From Nocardia salmonicida NBRC 13393 (GTDB taxonomy: Bacteria > Actinomycetota > Actinomycetes > Mycobacteriales > Mycobacteriaceae), in assembly GCF_001613085.1 (NCBI RefSeq), contig NZ_BDBR01000046.1, positions 19,213-83,212 on the forward strand: DNA of 64,000 bases. The letters are read 5' to 3'. Positions 36,377 to 45,048 of the stretch are shown piece after piece (within the stretch, counting starts at the first letter, position 1; each line of letters begins with the position of its first letter). A program made the position numbers and the translations under genes. The notes under the pieces were generated by a model. The model was not told where the DNA came from and ran no database searches. It saw only the letters and a program-made list of their open reading frames with translations.

Positions 36377-37723
36377 TCAGCTCGCGGGCACCTCGGCCGT
36401 GCGACGGCCGGGGAGTTGCGCGCGCAGGCTGTCGCGGCCACGCCAGATCAGCCAGCCGAGCAGCACGAACACGCCGATCGCATCCACCGCGCCGAGCCAG
36501 GCCAACGGCCACGGGCGCGGGATGGTCCAGATCGTCGGCTGCGCGAACGAGAGCACCCACGGCACGCCGACCAGCATCGTCAGCACCCAGAACCCCGCGA
36601 TGATCCGCGCGACGCGCTCGGCCCGCAGCGGCCCGTAGAGCAGCCACAGCACCGTCGGGATCAGCCACACCCAGTGGTGTGACCAGGAGATCGGCGAGAT
36701 CATCAGCCCGAACAGCTGCACCAGCACCAGGGTGCCGAGCCGGTCGTCGGGGCCGAGGGTGCGCCACGCGCAGAACGCCAGCACCGTCGTGACCACGACG
36801 GCGGCAAGCCACCACGGCCCGGACTGCACGTCGTAGCCGAGGATGCGGCTCAGCGCACCGCGCAGCGACTGGTTCCACACCGAGCCCACCGGGCCGATCC
36901 GGTCGGCGTCGCCGAGCAGGGTGCCGAAATAGCGTTTCGCCTCGTGTGCATTGATGAGAAAGCTCACAGCGACGGTCAGCCCGAAGGCCGCCGCCGACCA
37001 CAGCACTGTCGCCCAGCGCCGCCGCGCCACGAAATACAGGCCGGTGATGGCCGGGGTCAGCTTGATGCCCGCGATCACGCCGACGAGGGTGCCCGAGATC
37101 CACCAGCGCGCACTGCGCACGGCCAGCATCGCGCCGAGCACCAGGAACACATTCACCTGGCCGTAGTCGATCGTGGTTCGCACCGGCTCGAGCCACACGC
37201 CGAGCGCCGTCCAGCCGACGGCCGCGGTGATCCACGGCGTCTGCTTCGCCTTCTCCGCGCCGAGGAGCAGCTCGAAGCTGATCCGGATCACCCCGTAGAG
37301 CGCGGCGACCGTGGCCAGCATCCAGCCGACCGCCACGAGGGTGAACGGCAGATAGTGCAGCGGGAAGAACACCAGCGCGGCGAACGGCGGATAGGTGAAC
37401 GGCAGCGGGAAGTCCGGCGTCACCTCCGAGTAGGTGAAGTCGTAGAGCCGATCGGTGAGCAGTGACGCCGACCCGTCCACGTAGACGTGCAGATCGACGA
37501 CATTGAGCCCGTTCGGGGCGAAGAGCATCCAGGCCAACCGGGCGAGCACGGACAGTCCGAGCAGCGCGAGAGCCCATCGGAGGTGTCTGTTCAAAGCCAG
37601 GCTTTCGGTCGGATGGGTGGCGCCGGGCGCCGTTTCACGGTGCTCCGCTACTTTAACCGGGCGTCGATCGACCCCCGCGCGCACCGGCTGCGACGACACC
37701 ATCGGTAACATTTGCATCAACAT
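36377..37723 (-). CDS. pimE: Polyprenyl-phosphomannose-dependent alpha-(1-2) mannosyltransferase PimE (GT87)
   Basis: PimE adds the fifth mannose in making polar phosphatidylinositol mannosides, using polyprenyl-phosphate mannose at the outer membrane face. The 448-residue GT87 protein has about ten membrane helices. The loop LNVVDLHVYVDGSASL holds the aspartate that corresponds to the essential Asp of mycobacterial PimE. It is adjacent to an Rv1157c-like secreted protein, as in M. tuberculosis. Several in-frame ATGs lie within the first eight codons, so the exact start is uncertain. Confidence 0.88.
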   Translation of the reverse strand: MLMQMLPMVSSQPVRAGVDRRPVKVAEHRETAPGATHPTESLALNRHLRWALALLGLSVLARLAWMLFAPNGLNVVDLHVYVDGSASLLTDRLYDFTYSEVTPDFPLPFTYPPFAALVFFPLHYLPFTLVAVGWMLATVAALYGVIRISFELLLGAEKAKQTPWITAAVGWTALGVWLEPVRTTIDYGQVNVFLVLGAMLAVRSARWWISGTLVGVIAGIKLTPAITGLYFVARRRWATVLWSAAAFGLTVAVSFLINAHEAKRYFGTLLGDADRIGPVGSVWNQSLRGALSRILGYDVQSGPWWLAAVVVTTVLAFCAWRTLGPDDRLGTLVLVQLFGLMISPISWSHHWVWLIPTVLWLLYGPLRAERVARIIAGFWVLTMLVGVPWVLSFAQPTIWTIPRPWPLAWLGAVDAIGVFVLLGWLIWRGRDSLRAQLPGRRTAEVPAS

Positions 37724-37895
37724 CCCCAGGTGTAACGCCAGTCAGGGCTAGCGTCGATGAGCATGGTTTCGGCCGGTGATCCGCTCAGGGCCCGGCGGCT
37801 GTACAACACGGCAGCGTTGTCCTTAGAGTGACCCCCGACATGTTGGGGTCGACAACCCTCGCCCATCGCAAACCGAGGTAAGGACGGCTAGACAA

Positions 37896-38675
37896 GTGCT
37901 TCGTAGCCGAGGATCGCGGATCGCAACGACCGCTCTCGCCATCGCTGCCGGTGCCATGCTGGCCGCGCCCGCATCGACCATCGCCGCGCCCGCGCCCGCC
38001 CCACAGGCGGCGCCGATCAGCGTCCCGATGGTGCCAGAAGGCGTTCCGGTCGACGCGCTAGCCGCCTTCGCCCCCGCCGTGGCCGGCCTGGTAGCGGGCC
38101 CGGCCGACGTCGCCAGCCCACAGACCGCCCTGCTCGATCAGGCGCGCGCACTGCTGGCAACGCTGAACCTGCCGCCCGCCATCAAGGCCACCCTCGAGCG
38201 GATCATCACCTTCCTCGACGGCAGCGGCGGCGGCGGTCCCGAACTCCCGCAGGACGGCCCGGCCATCGCGCAGTTCCTGTACCCGACGATCGGCAAGGGC
38301 TGCATCGGCGACGGCGCCGATTCGGTCGGCACCGCGCTCGCGGTCGCCGGTCCGGCGCAGCTGCCCCCGCCCGGCCCCGCCGCCGGGCAGGCCGGTTTCG
38401 TGTTCACCGCGCTCGGCACCAAGGCGCCGACCGGTGAGCAGAACCCGCCGATGACGGTGCAGTGGCTCAACCTCGACACCCGTCAGTCCGCGATTCAGAC
38501 GCTGACCGACGAGGCCAAGATCAACCCCGGCGGTCCGGCCACCCTGTCGGCCATCGCGAACACCGGCCACGGCCGCGTCGTCGCGGTGATCTCGGGTTCG
38601 CTCACCACCGCCGCCGAGGGCGCCGCACCGCGCACCTGCACGTTCATGCCGACCCTCGGCTTCTTCACCGTCTAG
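37896..38675 (+). CDS. Secreted Ala/Pro-rich protein, Rv1157c-like
   Basis: The 259-residue protein has a signal peptide (residues 1-31, ending TIAAPAP) and an Ala/Pro-rich segment. The folded domain includes DQARALLATLNLPPAIKATLERIITFLDG and YPTIGKGCIGDGADSVGTALAVAGPAQ. It matches in layout and position the conserved Ala,Pro-rich secreted protein next to pimE in mycobacteria. The function is unknown; it probably acts in the cell envelope. A GAGGTAAGGA ribosome site precedes a GTG start. Confidence 0.83.
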   Translation: MLRSRGSRIATTALAIAAGAMLAAPASTIAAPAPAPQAAPISVPMVPEGVPVDALAAFAPAVAGLVAGPADVASPQTALLDQARALLATLNLPPAIKATLERIITFLDGSGGGGPELPQDGPAIAQFLYPTIGKGCIGDGADSVGTALAVAGPAQLPPPGPAAGQAGFVFTALGTKAPTGEQNPPMTVQWLNLDTRQSAIQTLTDEAKINPGGPATLSAIANTGHGRVVAVISGSLTTAAEGAAPRTCTFMPTLGFFTV

Positions 38676-38686
38676 GTAGTACATCC

Positions 38687-38734
38687 ACTGAGCCCGGTTC
38701 GTTCCTCGCGAGCGAATCGGGCTCAGTTGTTTTC
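38687..38734 (+). terminator. Rho-independent terminator
   Basis: ACTGAGCCCGGTTCG (38687-38701) pairs with CGAATCGGGCTCAGT (38713-38727) with one mismatch and is followed by TGTTTT. It ends the Rv1157c-like gene. Confidence 0.88.
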
Positions 38735-38774
38735 GGCTGTTCCCGCGGGCATCGCGATGTGGTAGACCGAGACG

Positions 38775-39122
38775 ATGGCGACCACGCATGGATCTCGCAA
38801 CATTCGGTCGACTCGCAGCAGCCGCTCGATTCTCTCCTACCGATCCGAGGGGTCGATCCTGTCGATCGGATCGGCCTATTCGGTGTTGTCCATCGGCAGC
38901 GTCGGCTCGGTGCTGTCCATCGGCTCGATCGGGTCGTTCGGGTCGGCGATCTCGTCGGGCTCGTTCGTCAGCTTGGGTTCGGCGCTGTCGGGGCTGTCAC
39001 GCTGGTCGCTGCTGTCCTGGCTCGGGAACCATTCCGCACCCGACACCACGACACCGCTGTGCGTGATGCCCGACGACGAGCCCGACTTGCGTCACGGATC
39101 GACGTGCCACTGCCAGACCTGA
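38775..39122 (+). CDS. Serine-triplet (SXX) repeat protein of unknown function
   Basis: In this 115-residue protein every third residue from Ser12 to Ser81 is serine: 24 consecutive SXX triplets, often SIG, SVL or SFG. The intervening residues are mainly Gly, Ile, Val and Leu. Such strict periodicity suggests a narrow three-residue-step solenoid or helix. The C-terminus is different and carries three cysteines (LCVMPDDEPD and STCHCQT). No signal peptide is seen. The ribosome site is weak. It converges on the DUF1906 gene, leaving one base between stop codons. Confidence 0.7.
   Translation: MATTHGSRNIRSTRSSRSILSYRSEGSILSIGSAYSVLSIGSVGSVLSIGSIGSFGSAISSGSFVSLGSALSGLSRWSLLSWLGNHSAPDTTTPLCVMPDDEPDLRHGSTCHCQT
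38808..39023 (+). repeat. Coding array of 24 Ser-X-X triplets
   Basis: The array spans codons 12-83 of the SXX protein. Nucleotide units are diverged (TCG, TCC, AGC and TCA serine codons all occur), so the period is kept at the protein level rather than by recent DNA duplication. Confidence 0.85.
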
Positions 39123-39123
39123 T

Positions 39124-39834
39124 TCACCACTGGCCGTAGTCCTCGGCCAGCACCCGGTTCAGATCGACGCCGACGCCGTCGATCGAGCGCTTGTCGATCT
39201 CGAATTGGTGCAGGTGCGCGGAATCGTGCACGAAACCTCGCTCGGTGCCCCAGTTGTGTTGCCAGAACCAGGAACCGAGGCCCGCGTCGAGTGCGCGGTC
39301 GATGGTCGGCGCGTTGGCGTAGATGCCGACGAGGTCGGGTCCGAGCACCGACTGCCAACCCTCGATATAGGGCGCGATCATCTCGTCGAACTCTTCTTGC
39401 GACGGGTTGTCGTCGATGGAGGCGTAGATCGGCGCGGTGTCGGGTCCGCCCGCGGCGACGTGGATGGCCCAGCCGCGCTCGGCGTGTTCCTTGCCCGCTT
39501 CGAGGCCGCCGCGCCAGTCGGCCGTCGGGCCCTTACCGAACTGATAGTTCGACACGATCGACAGGCCGTTGGCCCACAGGTCCTCGACCTCGGCGGCGAG
39601 CAGCGGCTTACCTTCCATCCACTCCGCGCCCGGCCTTCGCTCGGAGACATAGCGGATGACGCCGATATGGCCTTCGGCGGCGATCGACGCGGCGGAGGGA
39701 ACCCCCGCGGCGTAGTCGACCATGGTGCCGAAGGATTGGGCGCGGGCAGGGGCGGCGGCGAGGCCTGCGCCGATCGTGGCCGCGGCGGCGGCCAAGCCGA
39801 AGAACTTCCGCCGATTCACCGGAACAGAACGCAT
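39124..39834 (-). CDS. Tat-exported DUF1906 glycoside-hydrolase-like protein
   Basis: The 236-residue protein has a Tat signal peptide (VNRRKFFGLAAAAATIGAG, with the twin arginines at 8-9). A DUF1906 TIM-barrel-like domain follows, containing GVIRYVSERRPGAEWMEGKPL, IYASIDDNPSQEEFDEM and LVGIYANAPTIDRAL. This family is related to lysozyme-like GH25 hydrolases and may act on the cell wall. GAAGGAG is the ribosome site for ATG 39834. A full Tat pathway is implied by tatB at the window start. Confidence 0.88.
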   Translation of the reverse strand: MRSVPVNRRKFFGLAAAAATIGAGLAAAPARAQSFGTMVDYAAGVPSAASIAAEGHIGVIRYVSERRPGAEWMEGKPLLAAEVEDLWANGLSIVSNYQFGKGPTADWRGGLEAGKEHAERGWAIHVAAGGPDTAPIYASIDDNPSQEEFDEMIAPYIEGWQSVLGPDLVGIYANAPTIDRALDAGLGSWFWQHNWGTERGFVHDSAHLHQFEIDKRSIDGVGVDLNRVLAEDYGQW

Positions 39835-39879
39835 CGCAGGACTCCTTCGCGCAAACCCGACCTTCAACCGGCAAGCGAA

Positions 39880-39913
39880 CCCGGCGCGCCTTCCCCGAAA
39901 ATCGCGCGCCGGG
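39880..39913 (-). terminator. Hairpin terminator between two minus-strand genes
   Basis: CCCGGCGCGC (39880-39889) pairs perfectly with 39904-39913 around a 14-base loop. It lies about 86 bases after the stop of the tandem-domain gene; no T-run follows. Confidence 0.55.
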
Positions 39914-39998
39914 AGTCTGGAACGTGCGATTCATTGCACCACAACCCCAGGGGAACCACCAGAACCAACGGCAACATTCGCCCCACGAGTCACACGAC

Positions 39999-41108
39999 TC
40001 AGGTCGCGCCGTCGATCGCCGCGCCCACATCGATGGTGCGGCCGGTCGGATCGGCCAGTTCGGTGCTCACCACCGCGACGACCTGCGCGACGACCTGCTT
40101 CTTGATCCCGGCCAGCCGGGCCAGGGTCGCCGCGCGCAGGCCCTTCGCGGTGAACTCCATCGAGATGTCCTCGAGCGCGGGCGGCGGCACCTCGATCACG
40201 ATCTGCAACGGCTCGGCGGCCCTTGCCGTGAGGACCAGCGGAATCTCGAGGTCGGCGCGGTAGTGATTGGCTTTGAGGACGTCGACGGTGATGTCGAGCC
40301 CGACCGGCAGCGTCATATCGAAGATCCGCAGCTCGCCCGGCTCGCCGAGGCCACGATCGATCACGCGCGGCTGCTCGATCGCACCGCGCACGGTCACCGT
40401 GGCCGCGCCGCGTGGGCCCTCGGCCAGCGGTCCCACCTCGATCTCGTTGCCCGCCAACTGCGCGACCACGCCGTGCACGCGATCCCTGGTGACGATGGTG
40501 GTGAAGAAGCGCAGACCGAATTCGCGGTAGTCGATCCATTCGAAGACGGTGTCGTTGCGATGCGGTGAGCGGTAACCGTCCAGGATCGCCTCGATATCGA
40601 AGACCCGCTCCGAGCGCACCTTCGGATCGCCGACGATGGCATTGACCCGGCTGGCGACCTCGCGCTGCACCAGGCCCGCGATCGGGTCGAGCAGCATCTC
40701 CCACGCACCGTCGATGGCCTCGGCGCGCAACGTGAAGCTGACGTCCTTGGCCGTCACGGGGGCGACATCGATCACGACCAGCAGCGGGGCGGCGGTGCGG
40801 GCGTGCAGCGTCAGCCCGATCTCGACCACGGCGGCCAGGCGCAGTTTGCGTCCACCGAGGACCAGTTTCACGGCCAGGGTCAGCGGGACCTTCACGCCGA
40901 AGCTCAGCGCGTCACCGCGAGTACGGGTGACGACAGGGGTTCCCAGGGTGCCCTCGGCGACGAAACCGGCCAGCCCGGCGGGGCCGAGGGAGAACGGGCC
41001 GATCTTCACGCCACGCCCGGTCATCCCCGATACCGCGGCGGTGATGCGCTCCTCGGTCACCGCGTAGGTGACGAATCGTTCGCCGAAATCGGCGTACTCG
41101 ATCCTCAT
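39999..41108 (-). CDS. Tandem-duplicated lipid-binding-like (DUF2993-type) protein
   Basis: The product (369 residues from ATG 41108) consists of two similar halves. IEYADFGERFVTYAVTEERI near the start aligns with IDYREFGLRFFTTIVTRDRV near residue 190. Each half ends in an EI-P-LVL-TART-P strand pattern (for example LHARTAAPLLVVIDVAPV and LTARAAEPLQIVIEVPPP). Alternating beta strands suggest a TULIP/LEA-like lipid-binding fold, but this is inference. No signal peptide is seen. Starts at GTG 41141 or 41147 would add about 12 residues. Confidence 0.72.
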   Translation of the reverse strand: MRIEYADFGERFVTYAVTEERITAAVSGMTGRGVKIGPFSLGPAGLAGFVAEGTLGTPVVTRTRGDALSFGVKVPLTLAVKLVLGGRKLRLAAVVEIGLTLHARTAAPLLVVIDVAPVTAKDVSFTLRAEAIDGAWEMLLDPIAGLVQREVASRVNAIVGDPKVRSERVFDIEAILDGYRSPHRNDTVFEWIDYREFGLRFFTTIVTRDRVHGVVAQLAGNEIEVGPLAEGPRGAATVTVRGAIEQPRVIDRGLGEPGELRIFDMTLPVGLDITVDVLKANHYRADLEIPLVLTARAAEPLQIVIEVPPPALEDISMEFTAKGLRAATLARLAGIKKQVVAQVVAVVSTELADPTGRTIDVGAAIDGAT

Positions 41109-41335
41109 CGGCTCACGACGTGGCTGCTCGTCCACCTTCACACGCACATCGAACACGGTACGTGACGTCAGCGAACCCGCTGTTGGTGGCACAACTCCCC
41201 CGTCCTGCCGATGAGGGGGAAGCAGGACGGAGGAGCCGGCGACGGCGCTGCCGGGCGCCGCGAGTTCCATGGTACGGGTATCGGCGTGGTACCGCCGTCC
41301 AGGATCATCGCAGTTGTCTTGAGCGCCAATCGATT

Positions 41336-41920
41336 TCAGAATCGCCCGTAACCGACCAGATCGGCGGTTTCGGCGGGTGTGATGGTTCGGACCCGAACCC
41401 CGCCCATTTCGTTGCCGCCGATGGTGGTGATCGTGTCGCCCTCGGCCTTCAACACGATGTTGGTGTGCTGGCCGAGCGGGCTGTCGGGCCCGTAGAGGAC
41501 CACGTCACCGGTGCGCGGGCGATAGCCCACGTCGGCGCGGGTGAATCGGCCGACCTGCTGGTAGTACTCCTGCAGCGTGTACACGCCGGGGATCCGCCAG
41601 GAACCGGAGTTCGGGTTGGCCAGCGGCCTGCCCGCCTCGCGCATCGTCCAGCTGACGAAGTCGGCGCACCACGCCTCCTTGACGCCCTCGGCGTACTTCG
41701 GGCCGTCGCCGGGCTGCTCGTACTCGCGGCGCAACACGTCGACGAGCACGACCTGCTGCTCGTCGAGACGTTCGCTGTCGAGCGCGGGGAACTGATCTCC
41801 CCAATCGTGCTGCCACCACACAAGTCCGACGACTACCACGGTCGCCGCGGCCAACATTCCGGAGATTCCGACGATCCAGGGCGTGCGTCGACCGGATCGT
41901 TCGGCGTGAATCTGCGTCAT
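41336..41920 (-). CDS. Membrane-anchored CHAP-domain amidase/peptidase
   Basis: The 194-residue protein has an N-terminal transmembrane anchor (TPWIVGISGMLAAATVVVVGLVWW). A CHAP (NlpC/P60-like) domain follows, with the catalytic cysteine in EAWCADFVSW (about residue 87) and histidine in LGQHTNIVL. Such enzymes cut peptidoglycan peptides outside the membrane. The protein is compact and has no extra binding domain. It faces the XRE regulator across a 391-base gap. Confidence 0.88.
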   Translation of the reverse strand: MTQIHAERSGRRTPWIVGISGMLAAATVVVVGLVWWQHDWGDQFPALDSERLDEQQVVLVDVLRREYEQPGDGPKYAEGVKEAWCADFVSWTMREAGRPLANPNSGSWRIPGVYTLQEYYQQVGRFTRADVGYRPRTGDVVLYGPDSPLGQHTNIVLKAEGDTITTIGGNEMGGVRVRTITPAETADLVGYGRF

Positions 41921-42311
41921 CGCCCCCCACTCTCATTCGTCCTTCTGACCTATTGGACGAATCGCGAGGGCGTTCGGTTCCCGATCGCGGGTGTTTTCCG
42001 AAGCGGACGGGCAACAACCGGGTGGACCCCTGCGCCACCCGGGTATCAGCCCGGCGATCGCTCTCGGCGCGCCAACGGGTGCGCGCCGTCCCCTCCGGCG
42101 ACCTCGAGCCCGCGCAGGGGTGGTGTCGAACACTTTCCGCTTCGGAACACACTGGCCCGACCAGCACAGAGGCCGATGATCAGCCTGTGCGCGACGGTCG
42201 GGTAGCCACGCGCTGCCCCGCTCGGCTGACATGATTTTTGCGAAACCTTTACCCTCGGTCAAGCTAGGCGACTGTCCCAATTTGTACCTATGACCGAACC
42301 GGGAGTGCATT
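41921..42311. other. Intergenic region without convincing gene
   Basis: This gap lies between the divergent CHAP and XRE genes. It contains a GC-rich hairpin (CGGCGCGC, 42065-42072, with 42081-42088) and an AT-richer part at 42230-42300 that should hold the XRE promoter. The short frames here have no family resemblance or ribosome sites. Confidence 0.5.
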
Positions 42312-43037
42312 GTGGAAGACCCGAACGCGTCGATCTCGCGATACCTCCGCGAACGCCGCGAATCGTCGGGCCTGACCAGGGCGGCGCTCGGCGAGACGGC
42401 GGGCATCTCGCCCGCGCTCATCCAGAAGATCGAACAGGGCACGCGCACACCGACACTGGAGGCGCTGACCGCGCTGTTCGACGCGCTCGACGTGCCCGAG
42501 GTGTTTCGCGACCATCTGATCTCGCTGTCGGTGGCCCACCGCTACGACTCGACGCCCTCGCTCGTCCGACCGGCCGACCAGGTCCTGATCGACGGGATCA
42601 CCCATCCTGCCAGCCTGCAACTACATCCGGTCTTCGAGATCCTGGCCACCAACGCCGCGTGGCGACGCCTCTTTCCCGGCCTGGTCACGGGCGAGTCGAT
42701 GCTCGAGTGGATGTTGCTCGACCCGCGCGCCAGGACCGCGCTGGTCGACTGGGAGCAGCAGGTTCACCTGTGCGTCTACGCGTTTCGCGTGATGGGCCCG
42801 GGATTGGCGTCGCGAACGCGGATCGCCGAGATCGTCGAAACCTGTGCGCGCGCTTCCGAATGGGAGAAATTCTGGACCACCGAACCGTCGGCCACGCCCG
42901 GACCCGACGGACCGATGGTGCAACTGCGCGATCCGCACAGCGGCGCGCCGATCTCGATGGCGGTGCACTCCCTCGGCGCCTCCCTGGTACCGCGTCGGGA
43001 CTGGTCGCTGGTGGTGTACTCGCCGGCCGCTGACTGA
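42312..43037 (+). CDS. XRE-family regulator with MmyB-like ligand-binding domain
   Basis: The 241-residue protein has an N-terminal XRE helix-turn-helix (RESSGLTRAALGETAGISPALIQKIEQGTRTPTLEAL region). Its C-terminal MmyB-like PAS domain (HPVFEILATNAAWRRLFPGL, VQLRDPHSGAPISMAVHSLG) is known in relatives to bind small lipophilic ligands. It begins at a GTG with CGGGAG upstream. It converges with the MFS gene (stops one base apart), so its target is not obvious from position. Confidence 0.88.
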   Translation: MEDPNASISRYLRERRESSGLTRAALGETAGISPALIQKIEQGTRTPTLEALTALFDALDVPEVFRDHLISLSVAHRYDSTPSLVRPADQVLIDGITHPASLQLHPVFEILATNAAWRRLFPGLVTGESMLEWMLLDPRARTALVDWEQQVHLCVYAFRVMGPGLASRTRIAEIVETCARASEWEKFWTTEPSATPGPDGPMVQLRDPHSGAPISMAVHSLGASLVPRRDWSLVVYSPAAD

Positions 43038-43038
43038 C

Positions 43039-44469
43039 TCAGTCGGCCTTCTTCTTCGCCTTGGGAATGCACAGGGTCAAGGCGATGGCGGCGACCGCAC
43101 CCGCCATCGCGATGAAGAACGCGGTGTGGAACGCAGACCGGGTCGGCACCATGTGCGGGCCGAGGTGCATGGTCATGTGCGCGAGCACGACGCCCATCAC
43201 CGCCGCCGAGGTCGAAGTACCGACGGACCGCATCAGCGAGTTGAGGCCGTTGGCCGCGGCGGTTTCGCTCAGCGGCACCGCGCCCATGATCAGCGCTGGC
43301 ATGGCCGCGAATGCCAGGCCGACACCGCCCGCGACGATGAGCGCCGAGAGCACGATCTGCCACACGGTGTCCATCATGACGACCGCGCACAGGTAGCCGA
43401 GCGCGATCACCGCCGAGCCGAGCGCCAGCGTGAACTTCGGGCCCTTCTTCGCCGACAGCCGCGCCGACACCGGCGAGAGCAGCATCATCACCAGACCGGT
43501 CGGCGCCATCGCCAGGCCGGCGACCACCATCGACAGCCCGAACCCGTAGCCGGTCTGCTTCGGGGCCATGAGCAGCTGCGGGAACGTCAGCGACATGCCG
43601 TAGAGCGAGAAGCCGACCGCGATCGAGGCCATATTGGTGAACAGCACGCGCGGACGAGCCGACACGCGCAGGTCGACCAGCGGTGCGGACCGGCGCAGTT
43701 CATAGGCGCCCCAACCGAGGAAGCTCACCAGCGACAGACCGAACAGCGCGAGGATCGAACCGCTCGCCCAGCCCCAGTCGGCACCCTTGGTGATGCCGAT
43801 CAGCAGCGCGAGCAGGGCGATCGACAGCCCGATCGCACCACCGAAATCGAAGCGCGCGGGCGTGCGCACCGGCGACTCCGGCACGAACACGAAAACCAGC
43901 ACCGCGCACACCACGCCGAGCCCGGCCGCGGTCCAGAACAGCATGTGCCAGTCCGTGTTCTGCGCGATCAGCGCCGAGAACGGCAGGCCGACGGCGCCGC
44001 CGACGCCGAGGGTCGCGCTCATCACCGCCATCGCGCCGCCGACCTTCTCGGGCGCGAGCTCGTCGCGCATGATGCTGATCCCCAGCGGGATCGCACCCAC
44101 CGCGACGCCCTGCAGCGACCGGCCGAGCACCTCGGGCAGCAGCGAGCTCGACACCGCGCAGACCACCGAGCCGACGATCATGAAGCCGAGATTGATGACG
44201 AGGATTCGCCGCTTGCCGAACATATCGCCGAGCCGTCCGGCGATCGGCGTCGAGACCGCACCCGCCAGCAGGGTGGCGGTGACCACCCAGGAGGCGTTGG
44301 AGGCCGAGGTGTTGAGCAAGGTCGGCAGCGTCGGAATGATCGGGATGACCAGCGTCTGCATGAGAGAAACGACGATGCCGACCGTACTGAGCACCGCGAT
44401 CAGCACGGCCGGGGCCGGGCGGCGAGCTTCGGGGAGGGCCGGCGTGACGTCGGCGGCAGTTACAGACAC
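43039..44469 (-). CDS. MFS drug transporter (DHA2-like, 14-helix)
   Basis: This efflux pump of 476 residues belongs to the major facilitator superfamily. It has the motif GRLGDMFGKRRIL in the first inner loop and motif-C-like GVGGAVGLPFSALIA. Hydrophobicity suggests 12-14 helices. It would export drugs or toxic metabolites by proton antiport. The GTG at 44469 begins the protein inside a large palindrome shared with the divergent MarR gene. This is a classic self-controlled efflux arrangement. Confidence 0.9.
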   Translation of the reverse strand: MSVTAADVTPALPEARRPAPAVLIAVLSTVGIVVSLMQTLVIPIIPTLPTLLNTSASNASWVVTATLLAGAVSTPIAGRLGDMFGKRRILVINLGFMIVGSVVCAVSSSLLPEVLGRSLQGVAVGAIPLGISIMRDELAPEKVGGAMAVMSATLGVGGAVGLPFSALIAQNTDWHMLFWTAAGLGVVCAVLVFVFVPESPVRTPARFDFGGAIGLSIALLALLIGITKGADWGWASGSILALFGLSLVSFLGWGAYELRRSAPLVDLRVSARPRVLFTNMASIAVGFSLYGMSLTFPQLLMAPKQTGYGFGLSMVVAGLAMAPTGLVMMLLSPVSARLSAKKGPKFTLALGSAVIALGYLCAVVMMDTVWQIVLSALIVAGGVGLAFAAMPALIMGAVPLSETAAANGLNSLMRSVGTSTSAAVMGVVLAHMTMHLGPHMVPTRSAFHTAFFIAMAGAVAAIALTLCIPKAKKKAD

Positions 44470-44514
44470 AAATATGCACGCTACACAGGGTGTGCATGGT
44501 ACACAATTTGTGTC
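44465..44514. promoter_or_regulatory. MarR operator between efflux gene and marR
   Basis: The 50-base region is a nested dyad. GACACAAAT (44465-44473) matches ATTTGTGTC (44506-44514), and ATGCAC (44474-44479) matches GTGCAT (44492-44497). Within it, ACACAATTTGTGT (44501-44513) is itself a perfect palindrome. It overlaps the start of the MFS gene and lies 30 bases before the MarR ATG. Confidence 0.75.
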
Positions 44515-44543
44515 CGGGGTCACTCACGCGACATAGTTGGCAC

Positions 44544-45029
44544 ATGTCCGATTCCGGCGCCGCCGACGACACCCCGTTCACCCGCCTGGTGTTCGAGTTG
44601 AACCTGATCTCTCGGCACTTTCCCACGACCACCCGCAGGCGCCCCGGTTTCCTCCTCGACCGATCGGCGTTCCTCATCCTGACCAGGCTCGATCTCGGTG
44701 AACCGCTGAGCCTGCGCGAGCTGTCGGAGTCGTTCCAGCTCGATATCTCCACCATCAACCGCCAGGTCGGCGCGATGCTGAAACAGGAACTGGTGCAACG
44801 GGTCCCCGATCCCGACGGCGGCGTCGCCCGCAAGATCAAGACCACGGCCGACGGCAAGGCCGCGCTCGAAGCCGATCGGCGACACCGCAGCAGCGACATC
44901 GGCAAAGTCGTCGCCGACTGGGACGTCGACGATGTCGCCGACCTCAGCAGACTGATGCGCAAATTCAACCGGTCGGTCGAACAGCTGGAGGAAAACCCTT
45001 GGCCCAGACCGCCGCGCAGCGATAGCTGA
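44544..45029 (+). CDS. MarR-family transcriptional regulator
   Basis: The 161-residue protein has the MarR winged helix: LSLRELSESFQLDISTINRQVGAMLKQELVQRVPDPDGGVARKIKTT spans the recognition helix and wing. It is divergent from the MFS transporter with a large palindrome between, so it probably represses the pump and itself until a drug binds. The start is ATG 44544. Confidence 0.9.
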   Translation: MSDSGAADDTPFTRLVFELNLISRHFPTTTRRRPGFLLDRSAFLILTRLDLGEPLSLRELSESFQLDISTINRQVGAMLKQELVQRVPDPDGGVARKIKTTADGKAALEADRRHRSSDIGKVVADWDVDDVADLSRLMRKFNRSVEQLEENPWPRPPRSDS

Positions 45030-45048
45030 TCGCGCTAAGCTGCGCGGC

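Noticed and set aside
37830..37850. GACCCC/GGGGTC hairpin between pimE and the Rv1157c-like gene
   Set aside because: The stem is short with mismatches near the centre, and the position in a divergent promoter does not suit a terminator. There was too little to call an operator.
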